From positions 13,746,453-13,810,452 of the forward strand of contig OY754973.1 in assembly GCA_963576475.1 (NCBI GenBank): 64,000 nt of DNA, given 5' to 3'. Made by a program: the position numbers and the translations under genes. Numbering within the stretch: the first letter of the stretch is position 1; every line of letters begins with the position of its first letter. The notes beneath the pieces are model-generated. The model did no database searches. It was not told the origin of the DNA and worked only from the letters and a program-made list of their open reading frames with translations. Below, piece after piece: positions 1 to 11,135 of the stretch. This DNA is from Molanna angustata. Lineage: Eukaryota > Arthropoda > Insecta > Trichoptera > Molannidae.

Positions 1-81
1 CCTAATTGCTTTTTTTATTCTATCTATTATTATCATCAATATGTGTTTTTATCTATGTATGTAAAAGGCATTTTATGCCGT

Positions 82-199
82 TTATAAATAAATAAATAAA
101 TTTATTAATGCTTGTGCTATAGGTGAACGAAATAGGTCGTGGAAGAATTCGATCTCTGGATTAGTTATCCAGCACGTTAACCGCTCTACCCCCACCCAT
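82..199 (-). mobile_element. tRNA-derived SINE, minus strand
   Basis: Read on the minus strand, a degenerate tRNA-like head (gagcggttaac, taatccag, gatcgaattc) is followed by the family's conserved body (ttcgttcacctatagcacaagc) and then an (AAAT)n-type tail. The same head and body occur at about 958, 10605, 20653 and 43080. The T-loop and D-arm are mutated, so this is not a working tRNA. RNA polymerase III internal promoter boxes are expected in such heads (family knowledge). The boundaries are approximate. Confidence 0.75.
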
Positions 200-439
200 C
201 AAATACAAAAATAACTAAGAAATATAATCAAATGTACCTATATAATAATTTGATATTCGTAAAAATTTCTGACTCACACAAACTAGATGTGCGTTATGTT
301 GTATACCCATTATATATAACCATTTTTTTACATAAAGATAAAGAAAATAATATTCTAATAGTTATTATTTTAATCAAACAAATTTATATTCCTTATATCA
401 GGACGAACGTTTTGCCTGACTAGGCCCTTATCATTCATG

Positions 440-613
440 CATATATACATACATACCATCACGCCATGTCCCTTACGGGGTAAGCAGAGATAACGAGCGC
501 CATACTCATCTATTTTTGCGCACATTCCTGGCTTCCTTTGCATCCATGCATCTTTTCATCGTTCCCTTCTTTCAAAATATCATTCACATGGTCATGCCAT
601 ATTTTTGATAATG
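440..613 (-). mobile_element. 3' tail of RTE-type LINE (5'-truncated)
   Basis: The minus strand matches the last part of the RTE-type element at 36401-40397, including the codons for the C-terminal VWRSL..YP-like end and the terminal (ATGT)n-like tail. Only the end of the reverse transcriptase ORF and the short 3' UTR remain, with stops. This is a dead 5'-truncated copy. Confidence 0.7.
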
Positions 614-957
614 GTCTTAACTAAAAATACCGTCAGTTCTGATGATTCATTACGGTTGGCAAACCGGTATGTTTTTCTTTTGACTCATTCAAAAACTAAT
701 GAATTATATTATATAATATTGGTGTTTTGGTCCTGATAGTTAACGAACCTGTTCGTGGTAACTGGTTCCAAAATAGAAAAACTTATTTTTTCTTTATACC
801 ATTAAGAACTTTCTATCGTCTAAAATAATCCAGTTCATGATAAAATTTATCACAACAGTAAGTAAATTGAAATCTGTTATTTTTTGTACACCCCACTTTT
901 ACGATATACATTTTATATGGTTACAAATATTACAAATATTTTACTTTGTAGGCATAA
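614..957. other. AT-rich, no gene seen
   Basis: No supported coding sequence, RNA gene or structured repeat was recognised between the RTE tail and the next SINE. Confidence 0.5.
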
Positions 958-1135
958 CAAGATGGGTGGCAAAGTGGATAACACGGTGGGTTAGTAATCC
1001 AGAAGTATCGAGTTCGAATTTTGCCACGACCGGTTCGTTCACCGTTTATAGCACAAGCATTAACTTAGTTTACGAAATGTATGAGGATGTATAATGTACT
1101 TGTTTCAAGGACATATTCATTCTCAAAAAAATGAT
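958..1135 (+). mobile_element. tRNA-derived SINE, plus strand
   Basis: The tRNA-like head begins near gatgggtggcaaagtgg and includes taatccag and the T-loop-like gttcgaatt. The conserved SINE body follows (gttcaccgtttatagcacaagc), then the tail motif gtacttgtttcaaggacata that is also present in the copy at 20653. It is diverged from the consensus. Open frames across it are fortuitous. Confidence 0.75.
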
Positions 1136-1816
1136 AGTTTGAAGTATGTGCAAACATAGGTATGTATGGCAAGTAACATATTTTTTGTATAAATATTTTA
1201 CAGTATATAGCTACGCCCACCTCCATCCGATTCGCATGGGATTGAAAACGGCCTCTTCGCAGAAAGTTAGAAAGACAAAGAAAAAGAGTAGCTCTAGAAT
1301 CTCCTCTAGACTCTTAGTCTCGGCATTTTACAGTAATACCTAAATGCGATGCATACATGATCCTGATTCTGATTTATTAGAATAGCATAATTATAAAATA
1401 CATTTATAGCATAATTATAAAATTTGTAACTTGAAATATATGCCCGATTTAGTGGCCACATGGATCGCTTTGCTTCAGCCAAATATAAATATAAATTATT
1501 TGAATAACTAATTAAAAATTTAAATAGGTATGTGCTATAAAAATCAGGCATAAAGGCATACAAATATACGGCAAATCTGTAACGTACTCAATCAAATGTA
1601 AGGTGTCTTAGTATTAAGTTATTAATTTTATTTAACTTATGGTTGTTTTTTCATACACACTATCATACCATAGATAGGGAGAGAGAACTGAACATTAGTT
1701 TTATTTAATCATAGAAAAATCAATTGCATTATTTGCAGTTGATCATTTTTTTCAGATCTTAAAATATTACTAAAATGAGACTAATAGGAACGTGAGATTA
1801 GAAAAAAACTGAGATT
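1136..1816. other. AT-rich stretch, no gene seen
   Basis: The stretch contains a small GC-richer patch near 1210-1330 with the short palindrome tctagaatctcctctaga, otherwise AT-rich sequence. Short open frames here lack splice context or recognisable protein features. Confidence 0.5.
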
Positions 1817-2102
1817 AGAGGCTTCGCAGTATATGTTATGTTCTATATATGGATTCACTCAGAATTTAGAGTAGAATTAATTTGGAGACATCGTTTCATA
1901 CAATTTGATAGACAGTATACACTACACAATATCTACGGGGACTTTTGATATCTTATATCCAAACATTCATATATTATTGATGTTTTCAAATTCTGGGTAG
2001 GAAAAAAAAGACATAAAAATATATTAAAATTTGTATATAAGTGTTTATAGTTTGGTACGTATGTATTCTTCAACAATACAAACTATCGCAATCGACAGTT
2101 GG
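1817..2102 (+). mobile_element. Family A repeat, copy 1 (internally deleted)
   Basis: It starts inside the family at the motif tagaggcttcgcag and ends with atcgacagttgg, the family's right terminus. Most of the middle is missing compared with the copies at 21245-22260 and 44086-45108. The motif ggatctcatgtgttac follows it, as it does other copies. No coding capacity is visible. Confidence 0.7.
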
Positions 2103-2157
2103 ATCTCATGTGTTACACGCAACAAGTTTATGTAATTTAAATAATATCATACGATTT

Positions 2158-2904
2158 CCAACTGTCGATTCGTTCAAGAGAATGAAATTATTTTGAAGGA
2201 AGAGGCAGTTTAAATCAAAGATGCGTGTATGAAGGAGCATTTTGTATGGCGTAGTGGACTTTTTGCATGCTAAAAACACCAACTTAGAGGCTTCGCAGCA
2301 TATATTATGTTCCCATACATGGATTTACTCAGAATTCGGAGTAGAACATTTTTTCTGAGTTTTGTGTGTCTGTGTATGTGTCTGTCCCCCCCTTGTAACT
2401 TTTGATCCGCTGGATTCATAAAGCCTAAAGTTTCAGAATATAAAGACAATTTTAGGTACCTACACAAAACTTTTATACTCAATATTTAGAATTTTTGTTC
2501 CAGTCAGGGGTTATGAACATTTTAATTTTATAGCATTTGTCCATATATCTCAAAAACTATAAAAGCCAGAACGCTGAAAATTTGTACAAATATAGTCAAA
2601 TATAGTATCTCAAAACTGATTTTGAAAAACAGTTCCAGGGTCTCTCAAACTGTTTTTATTAGGAAACAAAAAATTGGTATGACAAATTTTTGTCTTTAAC
2701 TGTCTTTATTTACATTTCTTTTAAAAATATCGAAAAATGCCGAAACATGTGAATTAGAGAATTTAATTTTCTATAAAAAAATACATATTTTTAACAAAGT
2801 TTGTACAAATTAATATTAGTGACGACATCGCTTCATACAATTTGTATGGAATACACAATATCCAAGTTCAACTATACATACCTACTATCGCTATCGACAG
2901 TTGG
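2158..2904 (+). mobile_element. Family A repeat, copy 2, both inverted ends
   Basis: The copy is bounded by ccaactgtcgat on the left and atcgacagttgg on the right, a perfect 12-bp terminal inverted repeat. The interior shares with other copies caccaacttagaggcttcgc, tttactcagaattcgg and cagtcaggggttat. No transposase or other ORF is seen, so if it is a DNA element it is non-autonomous. It lies directly next to copy 1 in the same orientation. Confidence 0.75.
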
Positions 2905-3214
2905 ATCTCATGTGTTACATGCAACTAGTACATAATTAGAAAATTATCATGACCACGTTTTAAGTGGGTATTGAATTATAGACGCTGTGACATAATGTGT
3001 TTATGTCGAATATTTCACTTGTATAATTTGTCTCATTTTTGTCAATATTTAAATTAATTCTATTAATAAGTTCATTCACAGAAATCATATCAGCCCAAGC
3101 GCCACAAAGTAACGAGATTTGTAAAAAGATAATTCGGGAACAATTTAAAATACGTCAGCGAAAAAACAATTCATTTGTAAAATAGTCATTAATAATTCGA
3201 AAATAGCATGTTTA

Positions 3215-3535
3215 AGTATCGATTTTATTTGAAACGCAAAAAAAATACCGAGTGGGTTTTGGCCAACGCTAAACTACTCAGTCAAGCCAAGTCACTCCAC
3301 CAAGTATTGAAATTTTGTACCTATAGAAAATTGTCAGTATATTCATGTAATGATTTTTGTTTAATTATTTTTGATAATTCTTCAAGGCCATGAAAGTGGT
3401 GTGCATTTTTACCAATTCGAAAATGAAAATATTGAATTTTAAGTTACCCTAGGTTGGGGTCATTTTGAAATATTTGACAGTTAACACAATAAGAAGCATT
3501 ATTTATATATCCTTCAAAATCTATTGCGGTCTAAA
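3215..3535 (+). repeat. Dispersed repeat family F, plus copy
   Basis: The segment with gagtgggttttggccaacgc and the later cattatttatatatccttcaaaat is found again, inverted, at about 41560-41880, and in part at 13378-13445. The shared blocks lie in the same order and at similar spacing. Function and class are unknown. Confidence 0.6.
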
Positions 3536-3543
3536 CGAGTATT

Positions 3544-4130
3544 CCAACTATCGATTCGTTCAAAAGAATTTATTTCTCTTAATGAAACGACAGTATTGAT
3601 CTTTGTCCCGTGTGAAAAAACTGTATGCAGCAATAGAGTAACTTAGAGACTTCTCAGAATATTTGTTCCAAACAAGGATTTTCTCAGAATTTGGAGTTAA
3701 ACATTTGGTTTGTGTGTTTGTGCCTGTGTTTTTGTCCCCCCCCCCTTTATAACTTTTGATCCGCTCAAAGCACAAAGCCCAAAGTTTCAGATATAGGCCT
3801 ACAAAACTTTTATACACAGTATTTTGAATTTTTGTTTCAGTCAGGGGTTATAATTTTTTATTTTTTTTTATTTTTCCATATATTTTAAAAACAATAAAAG
3901 AACGCTAGAACGCTGAAAAATTGTTTTAATATAGAAACAAATAAAAAATCTCAAATTTATTTGTATTTAAAAGTTCCAGAGTTCACGAACATTTTTTTTT
4001 GATAAATTTATGAGTTTAACTGCCTATATTTCCAAAGTTTTTAAAAATATCGAAAAAAGCCGAAACACCCCAACAAGATAATTTACTTTTCTATAGTAAA
4101 TATGCACATTATAACTGATTTTTAATTATC
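3544..4130 (+). mobile_element. Family A repeat, copy 3, right end lost
   Basis: The left end ccaactatcgattcgttcaa matches the family with one change. The body shares acttagagacttctcag, the C-rich run before tataacttttgatccgctc and cagtcaggggttat. The right terminus is absent; the sequence instead runs into a family D core at about 4133. Confidence 0.65.
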
Positions 4131-4300
4131 CCAATAGAGACGAAGTTGGAATATTTACTGTAGGAGAACCGGGAAATCAAGGCACCTACAGGGCTTACGA
4201 GCTGTCATCGGCTGGTTTACGTGATCACTTTATGCGCTTGCGCAACGTTCACCAATTATGCATTTTCAATGAGATCCCTATCAATTAAATTTTGAATGTT
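4131..4300 (+). repeat. Family D core, copy 1
   Basis: A GC-richer block (gacgaagttggaatattt through gcgcaacgttcaccaatt) is almost identical to blocks at 32068-32192 (+) and 7721-7839 (-). In one frame it reads without stops as a peptide containing GTYRAYELSSAGLRDHFMR. The outer ends seen in the other two copies are not clear here, so this copy is degraded at both edges. Confidence 0.65.
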
Positions 4301-4835
4301 CTATATATAATGCAATACTGAATCGTGTTTGTATTATTAATCTTTTTCCTATCTCAAATCTGAAGCTACCTAATTGATTAAATCACACTATCGCTTAAAT
4401 GAAGATTTTTTAATTTATTTTGGAAACGACTGTCTATAAACTGTAGAGAACAAAATATATGTAGGTACTTTAGTGAGTAAAAATAAAACAATTAATGTAC
4501 AAAAAATAATATCTAATATTAAAAAAAAATAATAAATTACATTTTATAATTACTTAAATATGTATTTGTAATAATAAAATGTAATGAATTGAATGTAATA
4601 TGTACAAGAAAAAGCTGTTACGATCACATAAATTAGGGATACGGCGTGATAGTATGTATGAATTGATGTTTAACTACATAAGTTCTTTTTCTAATTTGCT
4701 ACATTTTTGCACAACTAATTTCGAAAAAAAAAATTAATTCACTTTTCATGTAGGTATGGGTATAAAAATTCTCATATTTATAGTATGAAAAATAATTTCA
4801 CTTAATAACCTTGTTTTTACTTTATACTATTAAAC
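4301..4835. other. AT-rich spacer, no gene seen
   Basis: This is very AT-rich sequence between the D core and the CR1-like tail. Only low-complexity A/T runs are visible. Confidence 0.5.
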
Positions 4836-5320
4836 TTAAGTATATATCATTATATTTTGGAAATATAATTGTGCCACGCTATAATAAAACAATTGCACAA
4901 CACCACTACATTTATCTGGGAACTAAATATTTCAATACTCTCCCAAGCGATATAGTAAGTGAACAACTACAAGTAATTCAAAGATGGAATTGAATATAAA
5001 AGAGCTCGAGTACCAATGCATGTGCGCGTATGTGCGAATATAATTTGATTTTTTTTTGTTTTATGTCTCGGGCGGCTGACGGGGGCTGCGTCGGATGGTT
5101 ATTTGACACGCACCCAATAACAAGCTGCCAATAACTGTATAAAATTATGTATAAAAAAATAATGTCTGTTGTTAGAATTAGTTTAGAATAGTTTTTTTCT
5201 CTCTTACTGTTAATAATACTATTTAAATGTTACTTTTGCCCCATACACAAGTGTCCGCACTTCTAATGGGGCAATACCTTTGAATTGTTGTATTGTATTA
5301 TTGTATTGTATTGTATATAT
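4836..5320 (+). mobile_element. 3' end of a CR1-like LINE
   Basis: The reading frame at about 4860-4965 contains YNKTIAQHHYIYLGTKYFNTLP, matching the extreme C-terminus typical of CR1/Jockey-group reverse transcriptase ORFs (aromatic-rich segment followed by FNxLP). The peptide recurs at 21120-21210. A 3' UTR follows and ends with ttgccccatacacaagtgtc and an (ATTGT)n tail. It is truncated to the last few hundred bases. Confidence 0.65.
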
Positions 5321-5365
5321 TTTATTTAGATGTAAAAAAAATACAATTTCTTACATCTAGTACAA
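5321..5365. repeat. Short hairpin repeat (family C)
   Basis: The stretch tttagatgtaa ... ttacatctag can pair across an A-rich loop. The same arrangement occurs at 29022-29062, also beside an A-rich segment, so it marks a small dispersed repeat or a LINE terminus. Confidence 0.4.
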
Positions 5366-5560
5366 ACGAAAATAAAAACAAACAATAAAATAAACAAATC
5401 AACATCGGATGACTAAATGAACACACAAAAAAGACACGCATCTATCAATAACAATAAAACACAAAGTAAAATAAAATGAAAACACACTACCACAATAGAA
5501 GACATCAAAGAACATGAAAAAAATAATAATAATAACAATATAGTATCAAAACAAGCAAAA

Positions 5561-5725
5561 CAGATATTATAGTCTTAGAACATAATATATAAACAGATAT
5601 TATAGTCTTAGAACATAATATATAAACAGATATTATAGTCTTAGAACATAATATATAAACAGATATTATAGTCTTAGAACATAATATATAAACAGATATT
5701 ATAGTCTTAGAACATAATATATAAA
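5561..5725. repeat. Five tandem copies of a 33-bp unit
   Basis: The unit beginning cagatattatagtcttagaa recurs at 5561, 5594, 5627, 5660 and 5693, exactly 33 bp apart with no visible differences. The identity points to very recent array growth. There is no coding sense. Confidence 0.9.
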
Positions 5726-5930
5726 CAATAGAAACACACGATTTTTAAAAAAACTTTTGTTTTGTTTTGTTTTATTGTTATTCTGTAACGTTTATGTGGA
5801 TTTAAATAAATAAAAAAAAAATTAAATGCCTGTATACTTGTATATCAACTACATATATATAAAGAGAATTACAAAAATCAGTGTGAAACTCTTCATTCCA
5901 AAGCAGAATTTTTTTTTTTTCGCGACCAAG

Positions 5931-6078
5931 TGGGCTCGCACCCAAGTGTCTGTCGCGACCAAATGGACTCGCAACCAAGTGGGCTCGCACCCAAGTGTCC
6001 GTCGCACCCAAATGTCCCGCAGCCAAGTGTCCGCCGCAGCCAAGTGTCCCGCACCCAAGTGGCCACAGCCAAGTGTCC
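5931..6078. repeat. GC-rich minisatellite, ~12-bp unit
   Basis: Degenerate copies of cgcacccaagtg and variants (cgcaaccaagtg, cgcagccaagtg) run through the interval in otherwise AT-rich DNA. The repeats keep several frames open on both strands, which explains long but meaningless open frames here. Confidence 0.8.
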
Positions 6079-6250
6079 TAGACCGCACACATAGATACAT
6101 TGTGGTGAAACTTTCAGAATACAATCTCAGCATGATACTAATTGATAATCTGCATTAAAAAAATATTTTAAAATTGCGAACTCATAACTCTGTTGCAAAC
6201 TCATAACCCTGTTGCGAGCTCATGCGTTAGTGAGGTGTAAAAAGCACCTT
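6079..6250 (+). repeat. Dispersed repeat family B, plus copy
   Basis: The blocks acaatctcagcatgatact, aaattgcgaactca and gttagtgagg recur in the opposite orientation at about 41270-41480. Within it, a 20-bp motif around ctcataactctgttgc is repeated about two and a half times. Class unknown. Confidence 0.6.
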
Positions 6251-7467
6251 CTTTATGTAGAACTCAGTGTTGTGTGCATACAATTTCAAAGCGAGATTTG
6301 AGGAAGACGTTTAAGATTGTATATATTTATTCTCTTTAAATAAGGACAACTGAAGTGTTTTCAAGTTATTTGATTCAACCGGTTACGAGTTACTCATTCA
6401 TGGTTTGAAAAGATTCAATTGCTATAAATATAATTTATTATATTAAATGTGCCACATAGTTATCTCCGTGAATATTTTTAATATTTACAAAATTATAAGT
6501 ACAGGATACATTTTTTTCTTTTTATTAATTTATTATGTTGTCAAGGAAAAAACTCTAAATGAAAAAATCTATTTTCGATTTATGTTCGATTAAAGGTTTC
6601 GTTCGAATTTAGTTTCCGATTAAAGAACTGTCAAATACCGGGCAGATCAATCTTTGTTTCAATTACTTTCAAGAAACATTGGCTATGGTATCACGAAAGG
6701 TTTCCCGAAGACTTCTATTCACATGCACATATATGTAGACACGCACAGTAAATTGACCCAAGCTCATGTTTGTTAATAAATAGCCAATGTAGGCATTTAC
6801 AGTTGCTGTTCTTAAGATAAGGGAAATTTACCGATATTGTTTGGAAATGTTATTACAATTTGTAGGACGAATGACTTAATATCACGAAGTTATTCCAACA
6901 AATAAGTACATTAAATGAGGTATTGATACAATGTAATGTTTTAATGTCATAAGTTTAAGGAACATCTGAAAATGGACAAAACAACATAAAGTTTCTTATC
7001 TATTAGCTAAATAAAATAGTTTATTTCGTATTTTCAGTGAAAATCTACATTTAAACACTAAAAAACATTTGAGATTTGGGACGTGTTAAAAACATTTCAG
7101 TACAAAATATTTTTCGGCGGATGCTGGCCGATTTACTAATGATATGAATCACAATTTAAAAATTCAAATAAAAATACTCATTTTTTATCACTACATACAT
7201 ACATTCTTACTATAAATTTACTATGGAAGTTGTACACCTTGTTGATTGCAATTTATATGTACATTTTAATTGATTCGATAATAAATTTAAAAAAAAATTT
7301 ACTAGGTAATTATTTATAGGTACATATTTTAATTTATTTATTTTTATTATTCTACGTCGAATTATTTTATTATATTGTTTCATTGCAGATCCAACTAGGT
7401 GTACCAATTTTAGGACGATGTAAATTTACTAGTATCACTAACTTGATCCACATATTTAATCCTTAAA
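6251..7467. other. AT-rich stretch, no gene seen
   Basis: No coding sequence with recognisable protein features, no RNA gene and no clear repeat structure. Composition is strongly A/T. Confidence 0.5.
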
Positions 7468-7878
7468 ATTTTTAACAAATCGAATATTTTTATTATTGCA
7501 TATGCGCAAACATTGGATTTTTTTCCCTGTCGGGAGTCAAAGATATTTTTTAACAGATTTTAATTAAAATAAATAAAAATAATAAGATTGTTGTTCATAA
7601 TTTCACCCATAGATGGCTGTAGTAAAAATTCCTTATTTTCAAGCGAAAAGAATTTCAGTATTACAATATATAGAACTTTCAAAATTGAATTGATAGGGAT
7701 CTCATTAAAAGGCATAATTGGTGAACGTTGCGCAAGCGCATAAAGTGATCACGTAAACCAGCCGATGACAGGTCGTAAGCCCTGTAGGTGCCTTGATTTC
7801 CCGGTTCTCCTACAATAAATATTCCAACTTCGTCTCTATTGAGATAATTAAAATCTGTTAAAAAATATTTTTAACAAA
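7468..7878 (-). mobile_element. Family D element, copy 2, with 12-bp target duplication
   Basis: The body at 7480-7866 is flanked by the direct repeat atttttaacaaa (7468-7479 and 7867-7878). On the minus strand it starts with attttttaacagattttaa, carries the GC-rich core, then an inverted copy of its own first 24 bp, then a 70-bp 3' end containing gactcccgacaggg and finishing attcga. Seen as a DNA element, 7543-7868 has 24-bp perfect inverted repeats. The outer ends match those of the copy at 32039-32651. It has no long ORF. Confidence 0.7.
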
Positions 7879-8124
7879 ATTGAAATAACTTAATATTAGT
7901 CGTATAATACAGCGATGGATTTAATCCAATTATTCATTGTCTTTTTAAGTATATCGTTTTTTTTTTCCAAGCTATATTTTTGATTTATACCTACCTACGC
8001 TCAAAGAACTATTAAGAAATTCAGTTTAACAGGAATAGTTTATTAGACGATTTGCAGAAACGGTGTCAAAAATATAGTTTTTCCACTTTCCTCAAACAGG
8101 TATAGACTTTTTGACTGTATGTTT

Positions 8125-8280
8125 GCAGGGAACCAAACGCAAAATAATAAACAAATTATATAAAAAGTGTTTAGAAGATATGATTAGTAGAATTGATGGG
8201 AATCAATCAATCAAGTAATTTATAATTAATGAATTGATAATTGATCCCGGATTAGAATTTGTGGCGTTTGGTTCCCACTG
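8125..8280. mobile_element. Small MITE with hAT-like ends
   Basis: The inverted repeat gggaaccaaacgc (8128-8140) pairs with gcgtttggttccc (8264-8276), and the outer bases read CAGGGAACC ... GGTTCCCACTG, resembling hAT termini (CAG...CTG). About 150 bp long with an AT-rich interior and no ORF. A clean 8-bp target duplication is not visible, so the superfamily assignment is tentative. Confidence 0.55.
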
Positions 8281-10604
8281 TCTATCCACATTAGGGACAC
8301 GGTGAAATGAAGCGGATGTATGTATTTAGTAAGCAGGTACATATTATACATATGGAGATTTAATTTTGAGTGAGGTTCATAAAAACATTCATATAGCATT
8401 TAATATGCCTTCTATGCCCTGTCAGATTCATTCAGCAATACTTTATTCATGTCCATCGTTTATGATGGATGAATCGTGAATTTGTCAGATTTTCCATCAT
8501 GAATATTTCAACAATGTTAGCTCGTACGTTTTTATCTCTGTTGTAGGTATATAAATTATTTTACTCTGGTTAATTTTTCATTTTTATAAGAAGCGTTTTT
8601 ATGTTATTTATTGAATCTTTGAATCAAAAAAATTTGTAAAATATTTGATATTTCATTAAAAAAGTTACGATTACAAAATAAAAAATATGTCATTATTTTT
8701 AAATATCATTTTTATAATTATGAGTATGGGACAAAATGTGATCAAACGGGAGACTGAGAATTCTTTTACATTACATGTATACATATTTAGTATAAATAAA
8801 ATAATATATTTATTTTAATTTTTCATGTTATTCCTTATTAAATTTAAAACATAATAAAATGCTGTGTCCCGAATAAAGCTGATTTAGTAATGGTCCCTTA
8901 TATTTGGATTTATTGTGTTTAATTTCGTAAAACATATGTTACTCTACGCAGTCCATATGTTTTGTCTCATATTTGTTTTATTTATATCTGCTTTAATAAT
9001 AACAGTGAAAAAGATTTTTATTTCCAAAAGTACAACTTAGCACAGTGGAATCACAAATAATTTCTACTTAGCGTTGTATAAAATAATTTGTTTCCAACTC
9101 ACAAATAAGAGGGAGTAATGATGTTTTTTTCAAGTAAAATTTTTAACGAAATTTCATAAATGGAACGGAAAAATCCATTTAGGTATTTCCCTATCTGGTA
9201 TGCACTTTGAATTGAATGTCATACAATCGTATCTTGACAAATCTTTCGTACACACTTCTTATGTATAAGATAATTATAATTTTAACATATAACATGAAAT
9301 AATAAAATATGTAGTGCCCCAATTACGTGTTGCCTGTTACATAATATAATATACACATAATTATGATTTTAACATATAACATGAAATAATAAAATGGGGA
9401 AGGAAAGGAAAGGAGAGGAAAGAAAGGAATGCGAAGAATACTCAAATTATGAAAATTAATTATGAAAATGACAATGGTGATATGATTGGTTTTATACAAT
9501 GAAAATTATACAGAAAAAATATTAAAAGGCTTATTTTATGTTTGAAGAGAAGCAGGTACATGCATATTCGTATACTAAATAATATTGAAATAGCTACAAA
9601 TCTTGATAAAGAAAATAAAACATATATGTACTGGTTAACCCAATTTAAATTTCTATGATAGTGAAAGAAAGAGTTTATAATTTATAAGTTTAATACGTCT
9701 CCCACCCCAATCAGTCCGTATTGATATTTCTAATATTTCTTGATCAACTGACAACATTTTTGTTCAAAAAGGTATTTTAAACATCATAAATATCAATTGT
9801 TATTAACAAATCTGCGGAATATACATTTTGAATACTGGTAACATTGCTTTCGATATGTCACCGTACAGTAAAGTTTTTTTATTTGTATTTGAAAGATACT
9901 ATAAAAACTCTTATTTCTTCATTTTGGAGGTAAACTATGACGAAGGCGGAAAACGGGGTTGGGCCATGACTAGGGAGAGGCGGAGCCCTTAGAAGTAATG
10001 ATTATGATAACATTATGTCTCGTATTATATGTATTTATTTAGAATGGAATCAATATTATATAAAAGTTACCATGGTTTTTGTTTGGAAATATAAAAGTAA
10101 GTACATACACCTTTAAAAAATATGAAAAAGCTTTTACCGAGATCATGCAAAAACATATGGAATTTTATAGATATTGTATAGGTTTTTTTCACCAATATAA
10201 TCATTTTTATATTTGCAACGCACACTCAGCAGAGCCCAGGTGTATATCTAGACAGTCATAATATTTAAAGTATTGTGTACATGTAAATTTACAAATACCA
10301 TTTTCCTTCTCAATAAAACATGAAATTCAGGGCATTAAGTACATAATATGTGATTGTAACTATTGTTTCATTCGATAAAAGGCTCCATTCACAGTCGCGA
10401 AGTGTTTCATAATTTTAGAAAACATGTTATTTCTTCAATATTTTTTTAATGCCTTTAGAGAATTATTTTTTTTATGATTCGCGCAACAGACACTACCATT
10501 TTCTAGATTATATTTTGGCCAATATGTCATCATATCTTGATATGTTTAGGAATTACTAATCAAGAAAACATTGACACGATCATGTCAAATCATTGACAAC
10601 AGGT
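8281..10604. other. AT-rich stretch with a short dispersed duplication
   Basis: No gene was recognised. A 30-bp block (attttaacatataacatgaa and following bases) occurs near 9276 and again near 9364. A purine-rich run ggggaaggaaaggaaaggag lies at about 9396-9430. Confidence 0.45.
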
Positions 10605-10699
10605 GGTTCGATGGCAGAGCGGTTAGCGCGCTGGGCTGGTAATCCAGTGGTCGCGAGTTCGATTCCTGCCTCGACCGATTTCGTTCACCTATAGCACAA
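10605..10699 (+). mobile_element. tRNA-derived SINE head, fused to RTE fragment
   Basis: The head is well preserved: tggcagagcggttagcgcgc, ctgggctggtaatccag and the T-loop-like gttcgattcctgcc, then ttcgttcacctatagcacaa. The family's usual body (gcatttatgcttag) is missing and the sequence switches directly to an antisense RTE reverse transcriptase fragment. Confidence 0.75.
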
Positions 10700-11135
10700 C
10701 ATGTGACCAAACCATCTCAATGTGTTCACTTTCATTCTAGTAATGACATCTTTCTTCATCTTACATTTTTTCCTTATGTCCTCATTTCTTACCCGGTCAT
10801 ACATCGTTCTATTACAAATGCTTCTTAACGATCTCATTTCAACTGCATTTATTCTACTTTAATGCGTCTTCGGCCATGTACAGGTTTCACTTGCATACGT
10901 CAAGGTTGGCACTACGATGGCGTTATGAATGGCAACTTTGGCATCCTTTGATATGTTGCGATCATTCATAATTGGTCTTAGTACTCCATTCACTCTGTTT
11001 CCTGCCATAACTCTTCTTTCGATTTCTTTATCGTGTCGTCCGTTCCGTTGAAATATGTTTCCCAAGTATACATATTCGTCGACTTGCTCGAGCCATTCGT
11101 TCTCTACTCTTATTTTATATGTTTTGAAGACAAAG
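10700..11135 (-). pseudogene. RTE-type reverse transcriptase fragment (C-terminal third)
   Basis: The minus strand encodes a stretch similar to the thumb and post-RT region of the element at 36401-40397: FQRNGRHDKEIERRVMAGNR and PTLTYASETCTW, followed after disruption by a segment equivalent to KMKxNxLRWFGH. It lacks the endonuclease, the YADD-bearing palm and the element's 3' end. Frame breaks and truncation at both ends make it inert. Confidence 0.75.

Noticed and set aside
5802..6158. Overlapping open frames on both strands up to 110 codons
   Set aside because: Caused by the GC-rich 12-bp minisatellite; there is no codon preference and no conserved motif.
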